From Sporomusa silvacetica DSM 10669 (GTDB lineage: Bacteria; Bacillota; Negativicutes; Sporomusales; Sporomusaceae), in the NCBI RefSeq assembly GCF_002257705.1, contig NZ_LSLK01000088.1, forward strand, positions 67,817 through 131,816: 64,000 nt of DNA, written 5' to 3'. The number at the start of each line of letters is the position of its first letter. Position 1 is the stretch's first letter. Below the pieces are notes generated by a model, which saw nothing but the letters and a program-made list of their open reading frames with translations, had not been told where the DNA came from and did not search any database. The translations under genes were made by a program, and so were the position numbers. Positions 41,708-51,215 of the stretch are shown here, in pieces.

Positions 41708-42005
41708 AAAGAAACCTCCCCAATTTCATTGACACTATGCCACGATACGATTAACATGCTTACATGGTAATTTATTATTTACTATATAAACATATTAATA
41801 ATAAATAAGTATTAACTATAAATATAATTTTATTATATCATGCTTGCTAGTAAATTCCAAGATAGTAAAAGAAAGTATTCAAGCCAATCTGGTGTAAGTC
41901 AAATAAATAGAGCTATTTAATGAAGAAATCGACAATAAATAAATACTTAATAAATTATTAAATATTTATCAAAGAAACATTTCCGAATTCTATAGTAGAT
42001 GAATA

Positions 42006-42122
42006 GAAAGGAGGAATTTTCCGAAAGACTTTCCATTAGAGAGTCGTTCATTTGAGCAAAGGGTAACAAAATGGTGCATGGAAGCTAAATTTTTAAAAAC
42101 AGGAAAATCAAGGAGGAATTTA
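42006..42122 (+). promoter_or_regulatory. Flagellin leader with a duplicated Shine-Dalgarno block (candidate CsrA sites)
   Basis: The identical 12-mer AAGGAGGAATTT occurs at 42008-42019, where no start codon follows within range, and at 42110-42121, where it is the flagellin ribosome-binding site. Between them is a hairpin-prone segment (GAAAGACTTTC, GACTTTC/GAGAGTC). In Bacillus the hag leader has two CsrA sites, one over the ribosome-binding site; this layout would suit that model. The rest of the 417-base gap (41708-42005) is very AT-rich. A CCGAATTC near 41985 could be part of a sigma-28 -10, but no matching TAAA -35 is found. Confidence 0.5.
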
Positions 42123-42124
42123 TT

Positions 42125-43852
42125 ATGGCAATGGTAATTAGTACCAACATGTCCGCGTTAAACACCACGAACCAATTAAACAAAAACTCTAATCTCATGA
42201 ATTCAGCGCTGGAAAAACTGTCATCCGGTTATTCCATCAACAGTGCTGCTGATGATGCCGCAGGTCTTGCTATTTCCGAAAAGATGCGCGCTCAGATTCA
42301 AGGTTTAGATCAAGCAAGTGACAACTCCCAAGACGCAATATCGCTGGCTCAAACTGCAGACGGCGCACTTGATGAAACTAACGAAATTTTAAAACGTATG
42401 CGCGAGTTGGCTGTACAAGCTTCTTCCGATACCTTGACAGATTCTGACAGGACTTCTATCCAGGATGAAGTTGACACACTCCGTCAGGAAATCGACCGCA
42501 TTTCTGATGACACCGAATATAACACCATAAATCTGCTCAATGGTGATAGCGGTACAGCAACTGCCGTGTCTGGTACAGATGCAGCTAAAATTGTTGCAGC
42601 TTCGACTTCTGCCGGCAATAATACAACATCAGGTACTTATACAGTAGTTTATAACACGGTTGCAACACAGGCAGTGACAGGGCAGGATGCTACAGCCAGT
42701 TCTGGTATTACAGCTTCGACTGCTTCTGCAGCTAGTTATGTTGGCGATGTTACCATTAATGGAACAACAATAAGCATCGCGTCTGGTGACACCATAGAAG
42801 GTGTTTTGGAAAAGATTAATGCCGAAACGACAACTACTGGCGTAACTGCCACCTTGAATACAGATGATGCCGCTAACAACTATATTGAATTAACCAACTC
42901 GACCTATGGCAGCAGTTCTTCAGTTACTGTAGCAGCTGATAATACAACATTAACAGAACTATTTAATGCAACAACAAGCACTTCAGCTACCAGTGTTACT
43001 GTGTATGGAACAGATGCATCAGGCACCATTAATGGCGCAGTAGCGGCGGCAGACGGTAACACATTGACCGCTTTTGACCTTACAGTTGCCGGTGATGATA
43101 CAGCGTTAACTTCAACTGCTAATGCTAATACTGCTTATCTAGCTGCTGTAGATACTCTCGATACCGATCTGGATGCTTTGGTTACAGCCATGTCTGCATC
43201 TACCGGAACATCAGCAACCGCAGATGCAGCAGCAGCAAGTGCTTATACTGATGCTATTGCAGCCGGTAATTCTATTACCATTGCTAGTACTAAACAAGCA
43301 TTACTTGTTCAAGCAGCAGCTTCTGCTAACACAACAGTTACAGGCGATTTATCCACATATAATACTGCTTTAACTGCTTTAACAACTGCTATAGGCACGG
43401 ATGGTCTTGCTACGGCTGATATTACTGTAGATTCTACCAGTAACCTGACTTTCCAGGTCGGCGCCAACTCCGATCAGACCATGACATTGTCCATCGGCGA
43501 TATGGATGCAAACTCTCTGGGAGTTGCTGGCAGTGACTCTGACTCAGGTATTGACTTAAGCTCCGCTTCAGTCGCTACTGATGCGATCACCACCATTGAC
43601 GCAGCTATTAGTAAAGTAGCTTCTGAACGCTCTAATCTTGGTGCTGTTCAAAACAGCTTAGAGAGCAACATCAATAACTTGGATACTGAAAGTGAAAACT
43701 TAACTTCTGCCGAATCCAATATCCGCGACACTGATATGGCTTCAGTAATGGCAGAATACACCAAACTGAGTGTTATTACCCAGGCAGCCACCGCAATGCT
43801 GGCTAAAGCCAACTCTCAGCCACAACAAGTATTGACTTTGTTACAAGGTTAA
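42125..43852 (+). CDS. fliC: Flagellin
   Basis: 575 residues. Conserved D0/D1 ends: MAMVISTNMSALNTTNQLNK, SALEKLSSGYSINSAADDAAG, MRAQIQGLDQAS, and at the C-terminus LESNINNLDTESENLTSAES with ATAMLAKANSQPQQVLTLL. The central ~270 residues are Ser/Thr/Ala-rich and hypervariable, the region that is surface exposed and usually glycosylated. It forms the filament; the downstream glycosyltransferase genes begin 194 bases later. It has a strong ribosome-binding site and its own terminator. Confidence 0.96.
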   Translation: MAMVISTNMSALNTTNQLNKNSNLMNSALEKLSSGYSINSAADDAAGLAISEKMRAQIQGLDQASDNSQDAISLAQTADGALDETNEILKRMRELAVQASSDTLTDSDRTSIQDEVDTLRQEIDRISDDTEYNTINLLNGDSGTATAVSGTDAAKIVAASTSAGNNTTSGTYTVVYNTVATQAVTGQDATASSGITASTASAASYVGDVTINGTTISIASGDTIEGVLEKINAETTTTGVTATLNTDDAANNYIELTNSTYGSSSSVTVAADNTTLTELFNATTSTSATSVTVYGTDASGTINGAVAAADGNTLTAFDLTVAGDDTALTSTANANTAYLAAVDTLDTDLDALVTAMSASTGTSATADAAAASAYTDAIAAGNSITIASTKQALLVQAAASANTTVTGDLSTYNTALTALTTAIGTDGLATADITVDSTSNLTFQVGANSDQTMTLSIGDMDANSLGVAGSDSDSGIDLSSASVATDAITTIDAAISKVASERSNLGAVQNSLESNINNLDTESENLTSAESNIRDTDMASVMAEYTKLSVITQAATAMLAKANSQPQQVLTLLQG

Positions 43853-43874
43853 TAGAATAAAGAAAACATTTTTA

Positions 43875-43918
43875 AAAAGCACAAAAGCTCTGTTGATCAG
43901 AGTTTTTGTGCTTTTTTA
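43875..43918 (+). terminator. Terminator after the flagellin gene
   Basis: AAAGCACAAAA.CTCTG pairs with CAGAG.TTTTGTGCTTT around a short loop and ends in a T-run. Confidence 0.85.
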
Positions 43919-44046
43919 TATATAGATTTCAGGAACAGGTGACAGTTATTTAATAAAATTCAAAGAATATTTTCGATATAATTACTAGATGACGATTTTT
44001 GTAGAAATAAGTGGAAAGTGTTTGAATATTATTAGGAGAGAAAAAT

Positions 44047-45963
44047 GTGACTAAGATTTCAGCATGTATCATAACCAAAAATGAAGCAATGTGCATTAGT
44101 CGTTGTCTGCAAAGCGTAAAAGATATTGTTGATGAAATTATTGTTGTAGATACTGGGTCTACAGATGCTACGGTAACTATTGCCGAACAATTTGGCACTA
44201 AGGTTTTTCACTATTCATGGGGTAATGATTTTGCTGCAGTGCGAAATTATGCGTTAGATCAGGCCAAAGGTGACTGGATTATTTTTTTGGATGCCGATGA
44301 GTATATTGCCGCAGAAAGAATAAAAAATGTTCGACCAATTATTGAAAAAGTTCATGGTAACCGAAAAATTGATGCTGTAAGATGTCAGATGAAAAATTTA
44401 GAAGGCGTTAATGGCTCACTCAGAAGCTCCAATCCGAGTATGAGGATATTTCGTAGTTCCAAAGCTATTCGTTATATAGGAAAGGTACATGAATATATTT
44501 TGAAACGTGAAAAGCCTGTCAGTGCAATAAATGTTGATAGTCAAATGCTTGTTATCTATCATACAGGCTATTCAAAAACAACAATAACCGAAAAAATACG
44601 ACGTAATACGGCTTTATTGGAAGAAGAATTAAAGCAAGGAATTGTACGCAGACTCACTTATTACTATCTAAGTGATGGTTACTTTCAGGCTGGAGAATAT
44701 GAAAAAGCAATAGATTTTGCACAAAAAGCAATCAAAGATATGGCGCAGATGAACAGAGATTGTGATTATAAGCCATATGGAATTTTAATAGAGAGTATAA
44801 CCCATTTAAAAACCTTTAGTGAACAAGAAGCTATTGCAATCTGTAATGAGGCGCTAGGAAGATTTCCACATCACCCGGAGATTTGGCTGCATCAGGCTTA
44901 TTATTACCGAAGTATTGGGTGGTACGAAAAATCACTGACATCATTACTAAAGGCAGTCGAAACTAACGCTTGTTATAACGATTTTAATAGAAGTAATGAT
45001 TTTTATCAATGTAGCTCGATGGCTTATTTTGATATTGCTCAAATATATGAAATGAAGAATCAATCAGCCCAGGCCCTTGATTATTATGTTAAAGCGTTGC
45101 AACAGGAAAAATCTAATCAAGCAGCGTTTGGCGGGCTTATTTCCATAATTAGAAACCAAGAACCGGCTCATGTTATTTACTTTTTGAATACGTTATATGA
45201 AATTGCTGATGAAAGGGACATTAGATTTCTGGTGGAGAATTTGTCCCGCTTAAAAGTAAAAATAGTATTGGATTATTATCATAAAATTTTGCGGGATAAA
45301 TTTGATGATAAACAACTTAATGGTTTGATGCTGTTAAGTAATTGCAAGTCTGATGAGGTATTCCCGATTTTCGCCGAGTTATTCCGTAAGCATGGTAACT
45401 ATGGTATGGAATTATTGGCTGTGATAGCATTGCTTATTAGCGAAAAGCCACAATGGGTGGATTTGTTAGAAGCGAATTTGCAGCATTCCTGTCGAAAAGT
45501 TGTTGCCGCTTATTTTCAAACAGAGCAGGATATCCAATTGTCAGCAGATGAATTTCCGCTGTTTTGTGATTTGCTCAGGGAACTGGTTTACTTGGGCAGT
45601 TCTAAACAGACGGAAACATTTCTACAAATAGGGAAATGTTTTTTTTCGGAGAAAGCCTGTACCAAAATTGCCACTATTCTTTTAGAGCACGGCTCTTTTT
45701 TCTGTGCCTTGGATATGTATTTACACTGTATAAACAAAACAAGTTCGGAAGCAAAGCAATTAAGTGATCTTTACTGTGATGCAGGTTATTGCTGTTATAG
45801 ATTGAAAGATTTTGCTGGAGCAGCTAGTTATTTTTCGCAAGCTTTGAAGTTCGGATTTAATCAAAATCGTATTTTTGATTTTTTGGAGTGGTCCTATCAG
45901 CAATGTCCTGAGGAAGCGATTAAAGAAAAATTCAAAATGATGAAGGCCTTACACCGTAATTAG
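44047..45963 (+). CDS. Family 2 glycosyltransferase with TPR-like C-terminal region (copy 1)
   Basis: 638 residues from GTG 44047 (AGGAG upstream). The N-terminal GT-A domain reads ISACIITKNEAMCISRCLQS and EIIVVDTGSTDAT, then the metal-binding FLDADEYI. From about residue 220 there are helical TPR-like repeats (YYLSDGYFQAGEYEKAIDFA, YFDIAQIYEMKNQSAQALDY, DAGYCCYRLKDFAGAASYF). Such enzymes often modify flagellin or S-layer protein Ser/Thr residues, the TPR part binding the acceptor. It lies directly after the flagellin gene and is followed by a close paralogue. Confidence 0.88.
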   Translation: MTKISACIITKNEAMCISRCLQSVKDIVDEIIVVDTGSTDATVTIAEQFGTKVFHYSWGNDFAAVRNYALDQAKGDWIIFLDADEYIAAERIKNVRPIIEKVHGNRKIDAVRCQMKNLEGVNGSLRSSNPSMRIFRSSKAIRYIGKVHEYILKREKPVSAINVDSQMLVIYHTGYSKTTITEKIRRNTALLEEELKQGIVRRLTYYYLSDGYFQAGEYEKAIDFAQKAIKDMAQMNRDCDYKPYGILIESITHLKTFSEQEAIAICNEALGRFPHHPEIWLHQAYYYRSIGWYEKSLTSLLKAVETNACYNDFNRSNDFYQCSSMAYFDIAQIYEMKNQSAQALDYYVKALQQEKSNQAAFGGLISIIRNQEPAHVIYFLNTLYEIADERDIRFLVENLSRLKVKIVLDYYHKILRDKFDDKQLNGLMLLSNCKSDEVFPIFAELFRKHGNYGMELLAVIALLISEKPQWVDLLEANLQHSCRKVVAAYFQTEQDIQLSADEFPLFCDLLRELVYLGSSKQTETFLQIGKCFFSEKACTKIATILLEHGSFFCALDMYLHCINKTSSEAKQLSDLYCDAGYCCYRLKDFAGAASYFSQALKFGFNQNRIFDFLEWSYQQCPEEAIKEKFKMMKALHRN

Positions 45964-45996
45964 AAATGTTTAATTTATACTTTAGGAGAGAATGCT

Positions 45997-48030
45997 ATGG
46001 CTAAAATTTCGGCATGCGTGATAACTAAAAATGAAGCAAAATGTATTAGTCGTTGCCTGCAAAGCGTAAGGGATATTGTTGATGAAATTATTGTTGTTGA
46101 TACTGGTTCCACTGATGCAACGGTAACTATTGCTGAACAAGTAGGGGCCAAAGTTTTCCACTATCAATGGGGTAATGATTTTGCAGCCGCGCGAAATTAT
46201 GCGTTGGCGCAGGCTAAAGGCGATTGGATTATTTTTTTGGATGCCGATGAGTATATTGCAGCTGACAAAATAGAAAATGTTCGCCCGGTTATTGAAAAAA
46301 TTCATGGTAATCGGAAGATTGAAGCTGCAAGGTGCCAGATGAATAATCTAGAAGGGGTTAATGGTTCGCATAGAGGCTCTAATCCGACTATAAGGATATT
46401 TCGTAACTCACAGGTTATTCGTTACCAGGGGAGCGTTCATGAAAATGTTTATAAACGCGGGAAACCTCTCAAAATGACAAATGTTAATAACCAATTGATT
46501 GTTATTTATCATACAGGTTATACAAAAGGAACAATACTCGAAAAGATACGACGTAATACAGCTCTGGTGGAAGAAGAATTGAAACACGGCATTGTTCGCG
46601 ATTTGACATATTTTTATCTAAGTGATGGCTATTGGCGGGATGGAGAATATGAAAAAGCAATAGATTTTGCACAAAAAGCAATCAAACATTTGGGGCGGTT
46701 AAACAGCGAGTTGGATTATAAACCCTATGTGGTTTTAATAAGTAGTATGACCCGTTTAAAAAAATTTAGTGAAGAAGCCGTTGCTGCAATTTGTAACGAG
46801 GCAATAGAACGATTTCCGCATCATCCGGAGATCTGGCTGCTTCAGGGTCTTTATTACCAGAGTGTTGGGCGGTGCGAAAAATCGTTAACATCATTACTGA
46901 AGGCAGTTGAAACGAACGCCTGTTATAATGATTTTAATAGAAATAATGAATTTTACGCTTCTAGCTCGATAGCTTATTTTAACATTGCTAAAATTTATGA
47001 TATGAAGAATCAGTCAGGTCAGGCACTTGATTATTATGTTAAAACATTACAAGGGGAAAAATCAAATCAGGCAGCATTTACCAGGCTGATGTCATTAATC
47101 AGAAACCAAGATCCGGCTGATGTCATTTATTTTTTGAATACACTATATAATACTGCGGATGAAGGGGACCTTAGATTTCTGGTAGCGAACTTATCGCATC
47201 TAAAGGTAAAAAAAGTACTCAATTATTATCACAAAATTTTGCTGGATAAATTTGATGATAAAAAACTTAATGGTATGGTGCTACTAACTAATTGTAAGTT
47301 TACTGAAGTTTTCCCAGTCCTCGCCGATTCTTTTCGCAAGCATGGGGACTATGATATAGAATTGTTGGCAGTGGTAGCATTGCTTATTGGTGGGAGCCCT
47401 GATTTGGTGGATTTATTAGGGCCGCGACTGCAACCTTTGTTTAAAAAGATTATTGCCGCTTATTTTCAAACAGAACAGGATATTCGATTATCAGCCGATG
47501 ATTTTCCGTTTTTTTGTGATTTGGCCAGGGAAATGGTTTATTTGGGTAACCAGAAGCAGACGGAAACATTTTTAAAATTGGGAAAAAGGTTTATTTCAGA
47601 AGAAGCCTGTGGCCAAATTGGCACGATTCTTCTAAATCAGGGTTTTTTTGGTTATGCATTGGATATGTTTTTGTACTATATAAGCAGTGCAAGTTCGATA
47701 GCAGAGATACCAAAGCATTATTACTGTGAGGCCGGTTATTGCTGTTATAAATTGAAAGATTTTACCGGAGCGGCCCATTATTTTTCGCAAGCATTGAAAT
47801 TTGGCTTTAGACGACACTATATTTTTGATTTTCTGGAGTGGTCATATCAGCAATGTCCTGATGAAAAAATAAAAGAAAAACTTAGAATGATGAAAGAAGG
47901 ACCGTTTCAATCGCAATTGGGCGTGTTAAAGCAAATGGAATGTAACGAAGTCATAGAAGTCAATATTGATGATAAAATACAACCCCAACCTGGTGACATT
48001 AGTTACTCAGCGAGAAATACGTTGCTCTGA
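45997..48030 (+). CDS. Family 2 glycosyltransferase with TPR-like C-terminal region (copy 2)
   Basis: 677 residues, closely similar to copy 1 along its whole length (ISACVITKNEAKCISRCLQS, FLDADEYIAADKIENVRPV, YNIAKI/YFNIAKIYDMKNQSGQ). It has an extra C-terminal tail of about 38 residues without a recognised domain. AGGAG lies 9 bases before the ATG. The pair looks like a tandem duplication that has begun to diverge. The ~259 bases between this gene and the next hold no gene I can support. Confidence 0.88.
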   Translation: MAKISACVITKNEAKCISRCLQSVRDIVDEIIVVDTGSTDATVTIAEQVGAKVFHYQWGNDFAAARNYALAQAKGDWIIFLDADEYIAADKIENVRPVIEKIHGNRKIEAARCQMNNLEGVNGSHRGSNPTIRIFRNSQVIRYQGSVHENVYKRGKPLKMTNVNNQLIVIYHTGYTKGTILEKIRRNTALVEEELKHGIVRDLTYFYLSDGYWRDGEYEKAIDFAQKAIKHLGRLNSELDYKPYVVLISSMTRLKKFSEEAVAAICNEAIERFPHHPEIWLLQGLYYQSVGRCEKSLTSLLKAVETNACYNDFNRNNEFYASSSIAYFNIAKIYDMKNQSGQALDYYVKTLQGEKSNQAAFTRLMSLIRNQDPADVIYFLNTLYNTADEGDLRFLVANLSHLKVKKVLNYYHKILLDKFDDKKLNGMVLLTNCKFTEVFPVLADSFRKHGDYDIELLAVVALLIGGSPDLVDLLGPRLQPLFKKIIAAYFQTEQDIRLSADDFPFFCDLAREMVYLGNQKQTETFLKLGKRFISEEACGQIGTILLNQGFFGYALDMFLYYISSASSIAEIPKHYYCEAGYCCYKLKDFTGAAHYFSQALKFGFRRHYIFDFLEWSYQQCPDEKIKEKLRMMKEGPFQSQLGVLKQMECNEVIEVNIDDKIQPQPGDISYSARNTLL

Positions 48031-48289
48031 CTAAGACTGATAAAGAGGGATTGCTTGCTACTCAACTTTTGCAGGACAAATTTTACAATTTGACAGGTAA
48101 ACCTTGATATCAACTTCATCACATAAATCCAGAAATAAAACACCTAACGCACGGTGGTCTGCATTTTGGCGATGTTGCCAGGCAAGTAGAATATACCGGC
48201 AAAAGACAATGTCTTGACAAAAAGAGGCACTACAAATTTGAACAATGTAAATATACATCTACTGCTCTAATAAATGAGGGAGTGACTTG

Positions 48290-49300
48290 ATGGCTTCTGA
48301 AATAAAACCGCTATATGGACTTGAACGGGTAAAGCTTGCCAATGCGGTGCCGCTTCCGGCTCCGTTTACCTTATTTGTTTTTCCCACAACGTATTGTAAT
48401 TTTAAATGTCAATATTGTGGACATTCACTTGGTTACGAACAGATGAAAGAAAAATATAATTTTGAGCCGGAAAATATGTCTAGGCAGACTTATAGTCGTA
48501 TTATTGAGCAATCGAAAGAGTTTTCCACTAAATACAAAATGCTGTCTTTAACTGGTCACGGTGAGCCGCTTCTCAATAAAGAGCTGCCATTCATGATTGA
48601 GCTTGCTAAAAAAGCAAATGTGACAGAAAGAATTGAAATCATATCGAATGCTTCTTTGTTAAGTCGCGAGCGGTCACAAGCATTAATTGAAGCCGGGCTT
48701 GATACATTAAGAATATCCCTCCAAGGCCTTTCAAGTCGCAAATACGAGCAAGTTTGTGGCTTTAAGCTTGATTTTGATGAATTTATAGATAATATTCGTT
48801 ACTTCTATCACAACAAAAAGCAATGCAAAGTATTTGTAAAAATTATGGATATCGCTTTAGAACAGGGAGAAGAAGAACGCTTTTATCATCTTTTTTCAGA
48901 TATAAGTGACCGGATGTATATTGAACAGTGCCGGCCTGTTTATGATGGGGTCGATTATTCACAAAGCACGGCACAGGTGGTGGTTGACCGTTATGGCCGT
49001 ATTCACGCTAAACGGATGGTTTGTCCGTTGCCTTTTTATATGTTAGGTATCTTTCCTAACGGCGATGTAGAGCCGTGTGATACCATTTATAAGCCTGTGG
49101 TTGTCGGTAATGTCCACCAGGAAAGCCTGTATAACATATGGAATGGCGCTAAGCTGCGACAGTTTCAGAGGCTGCAACTGGAAAAACAACGTGAGAATAA
49201 TCCTAAATGCAGGGTATGCTGTGCTCCTGATGATGTAGCACAGCCGGAGGATGCTCTGGATGATACCGCTGATACTATCGTAAAAAGGTTCAAATTCTAA
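48290..49300 (+). CDS. Radical SAM/SPASM protein 1
   Basis: 336 residues from ATG 48290, 7 bases after GAGGGAG; the frame also opens at TTG 48287. The radical SAM cluster motif is CNFKCQYC. LSLTGHGEPLLN is the GGE-like SAM-binding region and IEIISNASLL the next strand. The C-terminus has SPASM-type cysteines: CPLPFYMLGIFPNGDVEPCD, IWNGAKLRQF and CRVCC. SPASM enzymes carry auxiliary iron-sulphur clusters and act on peptides or sugars. The sugar-gene neighbourhood suggests a glycan substrate. It starts the radical SAM series and is followed by a paralogue 30 bases later. Confidence 0.87.
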   Translation: MASEIKPLYGLERVKLANAVPLPAPFTLFVFPTTYCNFKCQYCGHSLGYEQMKEKYNFEPENMSRQTYSRIIEQSKEFSTKYKMLSLTGHGEPLLNKELPFMIELAKKANVTERIEIISNASLLSRERSQALIEAGLDTLRISLQGLSSRKYEQVCGFKLDFDEFIDNIRYFYHNKKQCKVFVKIMDIALEQGEEERFYHLFSDISDRMYIEQCRPVYDGVDYSQSTAQVVVDRYGRIHAKRMVCPLPFYMLGIFPNGDVEPCDTIYKPVVVGNVHQESLYNIWNGAKLRQFQRLQLEKQRENNPKCRVCCAPDDVAQPEDALDDTADTIVKRFKF

Positions 49301-49330
49301 TGCTTCGCACCTTCGACAGGAGAGATAGGA

Positions 49331-50350
49331 TTGTCAGATAAAGTGATTACCAGGATTACCCCCAGTGGTAAACGAACAGTTTTAGGGACTGTGCTTCCGC
49401 TCGATACTCCCTTTTTGGTGCAGATGTTTCCTGTTTATGCCTGTAATTTTCAATGCGGTTACTGTTTGCATGCCTTGCCGCGTGAGCAGCATGGCTACAT
49501 AGCGGACAAGTCTTTTATGGATATGGACTTATATAGGCAATGTATCGATGATATGCTGCATTTTAAAAACAGATTAAAAATGCTACGATTTGCAGGTATT
49601 GGTGAACCTCTTTTACACAAACATATTGCTGATATGGTCGCTTTCGCAAAGACAAAGAATGTTGCGGAAAGTGTAGAGATTGTCACAAACGGAGCTCTGC
49701 TTACCGATAAGTTGTCCCTGGAACTTATTCAGGCAGGGTTGGATAAATTGAGAATCTCAGTACAGGGGATTTCGGCAGAAAAATACAAGGTAGTTTCCCA
49801 TGTAACTATAGATATGGATGAATTCATAAATAAATTGCGGTTTTTTTATCAAAACCGCGGTAATACAAAAATCTATATTAAAATCATTGACTGTGCACTT
49901 TCGGACAAGAACGAAGAACTTCAATTTTTCAAAATGTTTGAAGCTGTATGTGACTCTATTGCCATCGAACATTTGACACCTACGGTAAAAGGCATTGACT
50001 ACACTAATCTATCAGGCGGCAAAGCGTTAGCGGTCACGCAAAGCGGTAATCCTCTGATTGAAACCTCCATATGTCCGCAACCTTTTTATATGATGCAGAT
50101 TAATCCTGATGGCGCGGTTGTTCCCTGCTGTTCTATGGCGTATCCTGTTGTTTTTCGAGAGAGGAATATGATGATACCGGAAATTTGGAACAGTGAAGCA
50201 TTTTTGGAATTCCGCAGACAATTGCTTGATGGAACGGAAAATGTAGGTGGTGTCTGTGCTTCGTGCTCTTTATATAAATACGGTTTATTTCCTGAAGATA
50301 GGCTTGAACCATATGTAGAGCAATTAAAAAAATTAATATCTAAAAAATAA
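49331..50350 (+). CDS. Radical SAM/SPASM protein 2
   Basis: 339 residues from TTG 49331, preceded by AGGAGAGATAGG. Cluster motif CNFQCGYC, SAM region LRFAGIGEPLLH, then VEIVTNGALL. The C-terminal block CPQPFYMMQINPDGAVVPCC with EIWNSEAFLEF and CASC fits SPASM. It has the same plan as protein 1 but is well diverged, so the pair may act in sequence or on different sugars. Confidence 0.86.
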   Translation: MSDKVITRITPSGKRTVLGTVLPLDTPFLVQMFPVYACNFQCGYCLHALPREQHGYIADKSFMDMDLYRQCIDDMLHFKNRLKMLRFAGIGEPLLHKHIADMVAFAKTKNVAESVEIVTNGALLTDKLSLELIQAGLDKLRISVQGISAEKYKVVSHVTIDMDEFINKLRFFYQNRGNTKIYIKIIDCALSDKNEELQFFKMFEAVCDSIAIEHLTPTVKGIDYTNLSGGKALAVTQSGNPLIETSICPQPFYMMQINPDGAVVPCCSMAYPVVFRERNMMIPEIWNSEAFLEFRRQLLDGTENVGGVCASCSLYKYGLFPEDRLEPYVEQLKKLISKK

Positions 50351-50438
50351 ACTGGTACTGAAACTGGTGTAGATATGAAATTATTTCTATTCGATGAGCT
50401 TATTTGAAAAATTTAATTTGTAAGGGAGGAGAGTAATT

Positions 50439-51215
50439 ATGAAGGTTGTTATTCTCGCCGGAGGATATGGGACCCGTATTAGTGAGGAATCACATCTGAA
50501 ACCTAAACCGATGATTGAGATCGGGGAACGTCCTATACTATGGCATATTATGAAACTGTATTCCCACTACCAATTTAATGATTTCATTATTTGTTTAGGC
50601 TATAAAGGGCATATGATTAAAGAGTATTTTGCCAATTATTTTTTGTATGGTTCGGATGTTACTTTTGATTTAGCCAACAATAGCACATGTACTCATTCCA
50701 GCGCGGAAGTGGAGCCCTGGAAAGTTACGCTTGCCAATACCGGATTGGATACCCTGACTGGCGGTCGGATAAAGCGGATAAAAAAATATATTGGTGACGA
50801 GACTTTTCTGCTTACTTATGGTGACGGGGTTGCTAATATCAATATAGAAGAACTTGTTGCCTTTCATAAGTCTCACGGAAAGCTTGCCACGGTAACCGCC
50901 ATCCAGCCCAGCGGCAGATACGGAGTTTTAGGGCTTAACGATGATGCTAGCGTTCTGGAGTTTATTGAGAAGCCTAAGACGTTAGATGCATGGGTGAACG
51001 GTGGTTTTTTTGTCTTAGAGCCAGGGATTTTCGAGTATATTGAAGGCGATCATACTTCCTTTGAAGGCCATCCTCTCACAGAACTGGCAGAGGATGGGCA
51101 AATTATGGCCTATAATCATAGCGGATTTTGGAGGTGCATGGATACGCAAAGAGATAAGCTTATCTTGGAAAATTTATGGGCGAGCGGCCAGGCTCCCTGG
51201 AAGGTATGGATTTAG
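50439..51215 (+). CDS. rfbF: Glucose-1-phosphate cytidylyltransferase
   Basis: 258 residues with the nucleotidyltransferase start VVILAGGYGTRISEESHLKP, then KPMIEIGERPILWHIMKLYS and the C-terminal WVNGGFFVLEPG. The RfbF-type spacing points to CTP as the nucleotide donor. It makes CDP-glucose, the precursor of CDP-linked deoxyhexoses. AGGGAGGAG precedes the ATG. The next gene, the matching dehydratase, follows without a gap. Confidence 0.93.
   Translation: MKVVILAGGYGTRISEESHLKPKPMIEIGERPILWHIMKLYSHYQFNDFIICLGYKGHMIKEYFANYFLYGSDVTFDLANNSTCTHSSAEVEPWKVTLANTGLDTLTGGRIKRIKKYIGDETFLLTYGDGVANINIEELVAFHKSHGKLATVTAIQPSGRYGVLGLNDDASVLEFIEKPKTLDAWVNGGFFVLEPGIFEYIEGDHTSFEGHPLTELAEDGQIMAYNHSGFWRCMDTQRDKLILENLWASGQAPWKVWI

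Noticed and set aside
41940..42000. Sigma-28 promoter of the flagellin gene
   Set aside because: CCGAATTC resembles part of the -10 element, but no TAAA lies at a fitting distance, so no promoter is called.
48058..48258. Minus-strand 66-residue open frame with several cysteines between the second glycosyltransferase and the first radical SAM gene
   Set aside because: It has no ribosome-binding site and no recognisable domain, and lies against the direction of the island. It was considered as a radical SAM peptide substrate but nothing supports that.
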